From assembly GCF_000143415.4 (NCBI RefSeq), contig NW_003314359.1, positions 88,477 to 152,476 of the forward strand: DNA of 64,000 nt, in the 5' to 3' direction. Position 1 is the first letter of the stretch. Each line of letters opens with the position of its first letter. Below are positions 57,801-64,000 of the stretch, in pieces. The notes under the pieces are model-generated. The model was given only the letters and a program-made list of their open reading frames with translations. It ran no database searches and was not told the origin of the DNA. Source of the stretch: Selaginella moellendorffii. Its lineage: Eukaryota; Streptophyta; Lycopodiopsida; Selaginellales; Selaginellaceae. Made by a program: the position numbers and the translations under genes.

Positions 57801-59018
57801 GGTGCTTTCACACCTCCATCATTATCTGGGTCACCACACTCCAACTGCATGCTCTGCAGCTTAGGCTATGTCATTCCCATTTCCATTGGGATTCCTTTGG
57901 CAAGGGGTTCTCATGAACCCACCAACATAGCCTCAAGGTATCACACCTTGGCACATTTGGTGTCTCCACACCATCAGCTCCACGAGCCTACCTCTACGAC
58001 ATTTCCCCTTCGTGTCTAAGTCTTTGCCAAGACCAACACTGCTTTTTCTCATGCCAACCATCCATTAGCACTGCCCCATAGAGGTCACACACAACTTTAT
58101 GTCAAAGTTGTTTTCTTCTGGGAACACCTTTCCCATAACTTTAGCATGGCACATTTTGCCATCGATGAGATACCCTCTGTTCTCATCCTTGGATCTTATG
58201 ATCCCCCCCCCCCATCCTTTGTGGGGTACAACACACCTCAGTCCAAATGCTTCCATCAGTCTTTTTAGAACCATCCCTTGACTCTACTTGAGTCATCCAG
58301 CAGTTTTGGACTTGGTTAATCCACAGACCCGTAAGGTCCTACTTGTGAGGCACTAGCTCACTGGAATACACTTCTTGCATTCCTGTCCTACTCAAAAGGA
58401 CTATTTTCACAAGTGTTACTCCGACACTTGATTTTGTTCTCTGGGGGCAACTTTTGCCCCTTAGGACTACTTGTCCATGCGATGGGAATACCACTCATCT
58501 CTAAGTACACCCCCCAACTCCTTGGGTTGTTCCAGCATTTATTAAAGGTAGCCTCGGCTACCATTTCAAGGACTTGAGTCCTCTCCCGTATTTGACCTTC
58601 CACAGTCATTACCTTTGGTCTCACATTCATGAGCACCAACCTCAACTATATGAGGATAATCTTGTGACTCCTTTATTGTTTTGGAGTCTCTATCTTTCCC
58701 GTGATCCCAACTTTAGTTGTTTACCACAACAACCTTAGTCAATTTGCTGAGACAAATGCTCATCCGGATCACATCCTCAACTCAATGAGGAAAACCTTGC
58801 ACTGTTCCCAAGATCCCAAAGTCGTTCCATTATTGGCCCTTTTCTATCCACCACCTCGTCTACAAGTTCACACATGAACTGTAATGGAGAGCCATATCTT
58901 CCCGACTTGCTACTCCTCAAGGATAGGCCCACTCCTCGGACCTTCCGATGCCAACACTAGTGGTGATATACTTGAGCACCAATAAAAGTCGGACTAAGGA
59001 ACAGCTCTGATACCAAAT
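54885..59018 (-). mobile_element. Non-coding internal region of element 2
   Basis: Colinear with the internal region of element 1 over 4.1 kb. Two B-box-like GGGACTCGAACCC complements at 56406-56418 and 56434-56446. A T-rich tract of about 38 bp (56519-56553) replaces about 10 bp present in element 1. A poly-C run lies at 58204-58214. No gag or pol found. Confidence 0.87.
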
Positions 59019-60135
59019 TGTAAGCAACTAAATTTTTCCATTCTACTTTAGTCACTTAACCACACCTCTGACCACTTGGAGGAGTCTCATTCACAACCCC
59101 CATAAGTCCCATTCAGGACTTGGGGCTTGCTAGCCCTGAGAATGGCATCCATGCCACTCAACCTTTGCACTTGGTCCAAGTGCTCCACGTGTCCGATCCC
59201 ATGACCGACACCCAAAGGTACCACTGACATCTCGGCCCATTACGCTAAGGCCATGCCCATTCCCCTTTGCTGCGCAAATGGTCCAATACCACTTGCATCA
59301 CCATCCCGTCTCTCCAAGACTGGGCCATCTGTCTACGAGGGGTCATCCTAGATCCACTCCTTACCATCCTTAGGATGCCCACAGACCTGGGGAATCGCCT
59401 TCCCCAAAGTCCCTTTGTCAGTTCCTACCAAGTCCCTTTCTGCCCCTGGCCATGTTTGCCAACACTGCCACTGGATCGAGGCCCATAGGCCCGACCACTA
59501 AGTCCCACGGTCCTCTGGGACTTCCTCACCACACGATTGTGTCCTTGGTCACTACCCCAGAGGACTGCTCCTCTTCCTTTCCACAGTCTGGGCCTTTGGG
59601 ACGACATTTCGGAACACCGTGGCCTTACGCGAGCCACCTGGGTACTCTCCCCACCTATCGCCTTTAGGTGCTCTAGCCATAGGCTTAGAGCGAGGTTCCG
59701 TTGAGCCACGCCTGGTATCCAAGTAGGTAGTGCCACCCACACTTGGACTGGGAGCATCGGCCAGTCGATCTCCCGGGGGAACTAGAGCCGGCTCTTGAAC
59801 ACTTCACCAAGCTACCCTACTTGTCGGTCCGTGTTCACTCTAGTCTTGGACTTCCCAGTGGGCAGCTCATCACCCAACACTGGGTCCGGCCTTCCTGGGC
59901 CAAACTGGCCTTTCCTGGCCAAACTGGCTCCACTGCAGTCCTCCCCCTTACTATACTTTTGGAGCTCACCAAACCCCCCAGGGTCTGGGAGACGAACGCT
60001 TTGGGCTTTCACCCTCTCAGGCTTCGGACTCGGACTCGGACTCGGACTCGGACTCGGACTCGGACTCGGATTCGGATTCGGACTCGGACTCGGCCTCGGC
60101 CTCGGCCTCGGCCTCGGTCTCGGTCTCGGTCCCGA

Positions 60136-60179
<44 letters not shown>

Positions 60180-60183
60180 CCGA

Positions 60184-60221
<38 letters not shown>

Positions 60222-60848
60222 CCGGTCTCGGTCTCGACTTCGGACTCCATCTCGGACTCCATCTCGGACTCCATCTCGGACTCCATCTCGGGTCCATCTC
60301 GGGTCCATCTCGGACTCCATCTCGGGTCCATCTCGGACTCCATCTCGGACTCCATTTCGGGTCCATCTCGGACTCCATCTCGGACTCCATCTCGGGTCCA
60401 TCTCGGACTCCATCTCAGACTCCATCTCGGACTCCATCTCGGGTCCATCTCGGACTCCATCTCGGACTCCATCTCGGACTCCATCTCGGGTCCATCTCGG
60501 GTCCATCTCGGACTCCATCTCAGACTCCATTTCGGGTCCATCTCGGGTCCATCTCGGACTCCACTTCGGACTCCAACTCGGGTCCACCTCGGACTCCACT
60601 TCGGACTCCATCTCGGACACTCCCACGTGTCATGTGTTGGTCCTTTTGGGTCCCTTTTTGGAGCCTCGCCTTTTGCTTGCTTCGTGCTCGTTCCTCGAGC
60701 ACTTCGTTGGGAGTTCCACTCCCGCTCTTGACTTTTCAAGTCGGAGCTTTTGGTCCAAACGTGTTACGCTCGTTTGGCTCTCGCTTCGGCCACTACCATG
60801 TGGCGCCCTTCCGGCTCCACTTTGGGCCTAGGGATTTTGTGTCTCACA
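59019..60848 (-). repeat. 5' LTR of element 2
   Basis: 1830 bp. Nearly identical to the LTR at 53044-54884; the minisatellite (about 60020-60625) differs mainly in number and order of hexamers. Confidence 0.93.
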
Positions 60849-60853
60849 CTACT

Positions 60854-60904
60854 ACATGGCACCCTTTCGGCTCCACTTTGGGGTTAAGGGATTTGTGTTT
60901 CACA
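60854..60904 (-). repeat. Host 5' LTR, terminal segment
   Basis: ACATGGCACCCTTTCGGCTCC through TTCACA completes the host LTR after element 2. It matches the corresponding LTR ends with old substitutions. Confidence 0.83.
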
Positions 60905-62174
60905 ATTGGTTGGCTATGCCTGTCTTACAAACTATTCCTACTTACATTTGCATTCCAAGTTGAGTGCTATGAGTTGAGCATGTAAGTGATTAAGTGCTGC
61001 GAGTTGGTGTGCAAATAATTGAGCACCATGAGTTGAGTGTTATGAGTAGAGTATCTAGAGTGCTAAGAGTTGCGAGAGATTGAGTGTGCAAGAAATTGAG
61101 TATTATGGGTGAAGAACTAAATAATAATGCCACCAAAATTGAGTTTCTTCCAATTAGTTTTTCTTCCATTTATATGTTTTTTTATTTTTATTTTTTTTTT
61201 GCTATTGCTTTCAGTTTTTTCTTGCTCTTGTTCTCAATTGGCAATCTTGAGGCACTTTTCATGGCCTAGTGAGCTAGTGTTATTTGAATAACCTCAACCT
61301 CCTAAACCACTAAATTGCCTAAGGTCAAACTAAAGCCAGCCACTTCACATAGTTTAGCAGCTTGAGGGGCTAAGATTATTTAAATAACTTTAACCCTCTA
61401 GGCCACAAAAGGTAGATCAACCTTAGATAGTGTTATAGCTCAACCTTAGGTGACCCCATGGCAATGGTTAAAAACTTTGTGTGTGTGTGTGAGAAAGAGA
61501 GAGAGAGAGATATTCTTTCCCCACATTACTCCCTTAGCATAGTTATACCTAAATGTGGAATATAGAATTTCTTCCTTGCTTCCCATCTTCTTAAAACCTT
61601 AGAAAAAAATTTTAAATGAAGGAATAATATGTAAATATGCAACAGTTGTATAGCTAGTCAAAATGTGAACTAGTCAAATAAAAATATAATAGTTGTAACA
61701 ATAGCCATAGTAAAATAATATAGTTTTAGAAAAGATAAGTTCTTGTTAATTTTGTTTAGTAGAAACTTTTATGTTTCAATATTTTAAAGTTTATTAGAAC
61801 CTTCATTTCTTCAATATAAATTTTCTTTATAAGACTTACATTGAGTTAAACTCAACTCAACTTTCCGAACATTGGAAAAGATTAGAAGAGGTTAGACCAT
61901 CCCGAACATTGGAAAAGATTTAGAAGAGGTTGTCCAAAAAAGCATACTCCAGAGTATAGCCAGCTCAAGACACACACCTGCTAAGCTCATTTCACAACCA
62001 GAGATCTTGCATGGTTTCATGAAAGTTCTCTGCTCAAGTGCATTGATATAGGTAGCTGCTTAAGCAAACAAAAAGCTTTAACAAAAAGTTAGTCACTTTT
62101 TTGTCTGTTCTTGGACGGCAACCTCTAGAACTGAATATACATAAAACTTGAAACTAAGGGGTGTGATATGCCAA
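60905..62174. other. Low-complexity spacer with small repeats
   Basis: 60956-61115 is a degenerate array of GAGTTGAGTGCTATGA-like units. 61270-61420 holds a two-copy duplication of about 110 bp (unit with TTATTTGAATAACCTCAACC). (TG)n(AG)n at 61478-61512. At 61865-61935 a stretch with GAACATTGGAAAAGATT is repeated twice. The 61-codon frame at 61084-61269 is T-rich and unconvincing. The final part probably includes the promoter of the lectin-like gene. Confidence 0.6.
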
Positions 62175-63212
62175 ATGAATATGTTATACCGTGCTATTGC
62201 AACTATGATTTTGATGTTACTTCTGTTGTGGGTTGTCCATGCCCCACCTAGTTACCCATACCACCCGCAGCCTCTTACAATCTTTCGCAGAAATATTCGG
62301 GGGTTATCATTATCACGGTTTCGAACTGGTATGCGTCAGCTTGTTCAGCATATTTATCGTGTATACAGCGATAATCAACAAATTCAAGTAGGAGGGTCTA
62401 TTTTAGATGTGTGGTTTGGCAACCACACCAGACTAAGGTTCAATTTGCACCTGAATGCGCCTTTAGCTGTAAATAATCAGTTTCTAATCTGTGTTGCTGA
62501 TCCCTCAATCCCCTACATATTTCGTCCCATATATGTAAGGAATTCACTCTTTCGGATTGCTGCACAGATCTTCATGGATGCTGCTAGTGATCCAAATAGC
62601 TTGACCTTCTGTGGATGCATACGCACGGAGTACTTGCATTTTGCAATCGACTATCAGCTTGTTGTCTACAATCATCGCACTTTATATGCAAAGAATTCAT
62701 TTATGATTTATGGTAGCAATCTATATGTAAGGAATTCATCAGTGATTAATGGTGGCAGTTTATATACAAGGAGTTCGTCAATGATTATTACAGACGAAAC
62801 TGATGGTGATCAAGGGAGCTGCTGGAGTTTCGAAAGCTCGCTTGTAGGGAGCCAGGCCAAGGTACCTGGATCTTATCTTCTACAAGGGAATAGTATCAAT
62901 TCTTTGAATGGGCTCTACAGGTTGACTTTGCGTATAGATTGCAGATTAGCTCTAAGGAAAAAGAGTAACCACCAGGAAATCTGGGTGAGCAAACATGATT
63001 ATCATCCTTCTGCTGGATGCTACGCTATACAACAACAGGATGGAAATTTGGTTATCAAGGACAGTTACGGGAATGTTTTTTGGGCGGCTGGAGTGTATTG
63101 CAAGCCCCAACCAGATTGCATTGTGCTCTCTAGTGTTGTTGTGAGAGGAGAGGGAAATGTTTTCATCTATAACCTGGAGACTCGACAAATTTGGTGGCAG
63201 GCACTAAGTTGA
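62175..63212 (+). CDS. Bulb-type (GNA-like) lectin domain protein with triple 13-residue repeat
   Basis: Single-exon frame, 345 codons from ATG at 62175 (a second in-frame ATG at 62181). A hydrophobic N-terminus (IATMILMLLLLWVVHA) suggests a signal peptide or anchor. The C-terminal part (about 233-310) fits a GNA/bulb-type lectin: GSYLLQGNSINSLNGLYRLTL, EIWVS, GCYAIQQQDGNLVIKDSYGN, VFWAAGV. The mannose-site pattern QxDxNxVxY keeps Q, D, N and V but ends in Lys; the other site is eroded. Residues 170-208 are three tandem 13-residue repeats (LYAKNSFMIYGSN and two variants). Residues 60-165 match nothing I recognise. It may bind mannose weakly or not at all. Confidence 0.75.
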   Translation: MNMLYRAIATMILMLLLLWVVHAPPSYPYHPQPLTIFRRNIRGLSLSRFRTGMRQLVQHIYRVYSDNQQIQVGGSILDVWFGNHTRLRFNLHLNAPLAVNNQFLICVADPSIPYIFRPIYVRNSLFRIAAQIFMDAASDPNSLTFCGCIRTEYLHFAIDYQLVVYNHRTLYAKNSFMIYGSNLYVRNSSVINGGSLYTRSSSMIITDETDGDQGSCWSFESSLVGSQAKVPGSYLLQGNSINSLNGLYRLTLRIDCRLALRKKSNHQEIWVSKHDYHPSAGCYAIQQQDGNLVIKDSYGNVFWAAGVYCKPQPDCIVLSSVVVRGEGNVFIYNLETRQIWWQALS

Positions 63213-63421
63213 ATAATGCTTGAATCCATAATAAACACACTAAACTTCCCATCTTTTAGTTTCCTGCTATCATAAGTTCACATGAAGCTTAACAATAAGG
63301 TGCATTGCTCCTTCGCTTTAAAGCTAAAATTAGAAATTCTGAAGAAAAGAAGATAACAAATTTTATGCCTTTTCCTGTTTTTTTCATGATAATAAAAAAT
63401 ATTAATTTACCTTTATACAAT
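63213..63421. other. Convergent spacer
   Basis: 3' untranslated regions of the plus-strand lectin-like gene and the minus-strand GT90 gene D. No other feature seen. Confidence 0.6.
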
Positions 63422-63969
63422 CTATGAAGTAATGTTAAATAGCATTGTGCATGGCTCAGAGTCTTCGACTCTTTTGTGAGCCCCAATGTAATTTTGTTTG
63501 CCATACAACTCTGCAATGTATTGGAGAGCTCTTCTACAAAAAAATCGGCCTCCTCTGGGTATCTCCGGAGTGAACCTTTGCAGCCTGGAGTACTCCGACA
63601 GAAGGTGAAACATGTAATTGTATACCTGATCTATGTTAACTTGCTCTCGCATGAAAGCCTGTCCACTTCTCCCAATATTCTGTGCCTGGCAAAATCTCAA
63701 ATTTGATGGCGATGATCAGTGCTTTTCGTGATTAAAAACTATACATATATACCTCATGCGCGTGGGAGTTTCCCCAGTTGACCGCATCTCTCAAAGATTG
63801 GCACATCTCCTCCTCCTTTGAAGAGATTGGCATAAAGTGGATGTTTGGGAGCAAACCTTTTGTGAAGAACTCATCGTACTCCGAGTCCAAATAGAGCAAA
63901 GTGGAGCCACAAGCCATTTTATACTTGAGGCTCGCCGACCATGCTGCTCCCTCAGCATAGATGTTATAC
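63422..63969 (-). CDS. GT90/CAP10 O-glucosyltransferase gene D, 3' part
   Basis: Two last exons on the minus strand, 63753-63969 and 63422-63685, split by a 67-bp intron; the rest lies beyond the window. The first reads NIYAEGAAWSASLKYKMACG, EFFTKGLLPNIHFMPISS and CQSLRDAVNWGNSHAHE; the second QNIGRSGQAFMREQVNIDQ, VYNYMFHLLSEYSRLQRFTP and FFCRRALQYIAELYGK, ending at TAG 63422. Junctions match exons 4 and 5 of gene B, its closest relative here. Both exons are open and likely functional. Expected to be a secretory-pathway glycosyltransferase like genes A and B. Confidence 0.9.
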
Positions 63970-64000
63970 CTGAAAGTGGAACATTGGAAGAGCATTAGAA

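Larger units (their letters stand above)
53044..60848 (-). mobile_element. LARD-like element 2 (complete, youngest, nested)
   Basis: 3' LTR 53044-54884 at the left, internal region 54885-59018, 5' LTR 59019-60848 at the right. Perfect 5-bp target duplication CTACT (53039-53043 and 60849-60853). The primer site complement GCTCTGATACCA (59004-59015) is a perfect match to the tRNA-Met type site. The LTRs differ at only a few visible positions outside the minisatellite and keep nearly all CpG sites, so this is the most recent insertion here. No protein-coding capacity in the internal region. Confidence 0.94.
34147..60904 (-). mobile_element. Old LARD-like LTR retrotransposon hosting three nested copies
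   Basis: The host element is on the minus strand. Its 3' LTR is 34147-35713, internal region 35714-38488 plus 46178-47205, and 5' LTR 47206-48022 plus 52250-53043 plus 60854-60904. The pieces rejoin exactly when elements 1, 3 and 2 and one copy of each target duplication are removed. Reassembled LTRs are about 1.6-1.7 kb and the internal region about 3.8 kb, with no protein-coding capacity, like a large retrotransposon derivative that would depend on another element's proteins. A decayed primer site precedes the 5' LTR near 47190-47203. Flanks gctgg/attgg are a possible eroded target duplication. Confidence 0.85.

Noticed and set aside
62148-62174. Lectin-like gene start at 62148
   Set aside because: That codon is TTG; the first in-frame ATG is 62175 and leads directly into the hydrophobic signal segment.

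Overview
The window looks like nuclear DNA of a land plant. It has spliced host genes with very short introns (42-76 bp), plant-type families (trifunctional RHM UDP-rhamnose synthase, EUL/R40-type lectin, bulb-type lectin, GT90/rumi glycosyltransferases) and a heavy load of LTR retrotransposons plus a Helitron. The compact introns and family content fit a lycophyte such as Selaginella; that is inference, not a search result.

Layout. 1-4.2 kb: LTR-element debris, including a TRIM-like miniature element (1324-1966) and a 1.1 kb LTR (3100-4233) with similar termini. 4.2-7.0 kb: microsatellite, AT-rich degenerate repeats and Helitron-like ends. 7.0-11.6 kb: decayed autonomous Helitron (minus strand) between two AT microsatellites. 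12.5-17.3 kb: decayed Ty3/gypsy element (plus), flanked by inverted rather than direct copies of an LTR-like repeat. 17.6-31.6 kb: gene island with GT90 gene A (minus), a GlyRS pseudogene carrying a copia fragment, an EUL-like lectin gene, GT90 gene B (plus), an RHM tail fragment, the functional GlyRS gene (minus), a MaoC/hotdog dehydratase gene (plus) whose start overlaps the GlyRS start, RHM (plus), and GT90 pseudogene C. 31.6-34.1 kb: copia relic and a 115-bp repeat array.

34.15-60.9 kb: one old non-coding LTR retrotransposon (LARD-like) into which three further copies of the same family have inserted: element 1 (38489-46172, plus) in its internal region, element 3 (48023-52244, minus) and element 2 (53044-60848, minus) in its 5' LTR. 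Boundaries rest on TG...CA ends, tRNA-Met-type primer binding sites, and target-site duplications that are perfect for elements 2 and 3 and 4/5 for element 1. Every LTR carries a large GAGNNN hexamer minisatellite, which produces the long overlapping open frames seen on both strands. 60.9-64.0 kb: low-complexity spacer, a bulb-type lectin-like gene with a 13-residue triple repeat, and the 3' end of a fourth GT90 copy running off the window.

The genes do not form one pathway. RHM makes UDP-rhamnose for cell-wall and glycoside synthesis, the GT90 proteins are probable secretory-pathway glycosyltransferases, GlyRS serves translation and the MaoC protein is a probable mitochondrial fatty-acid-synthesis dehydratase. 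The mixture of partial and inverted copies of GT90, GlyRS and RHM sequence points to repeated local duplication and rearrangement. Exon ends below were chosen by splice consensus, frame continuity and comparison among the paralogues in the window.
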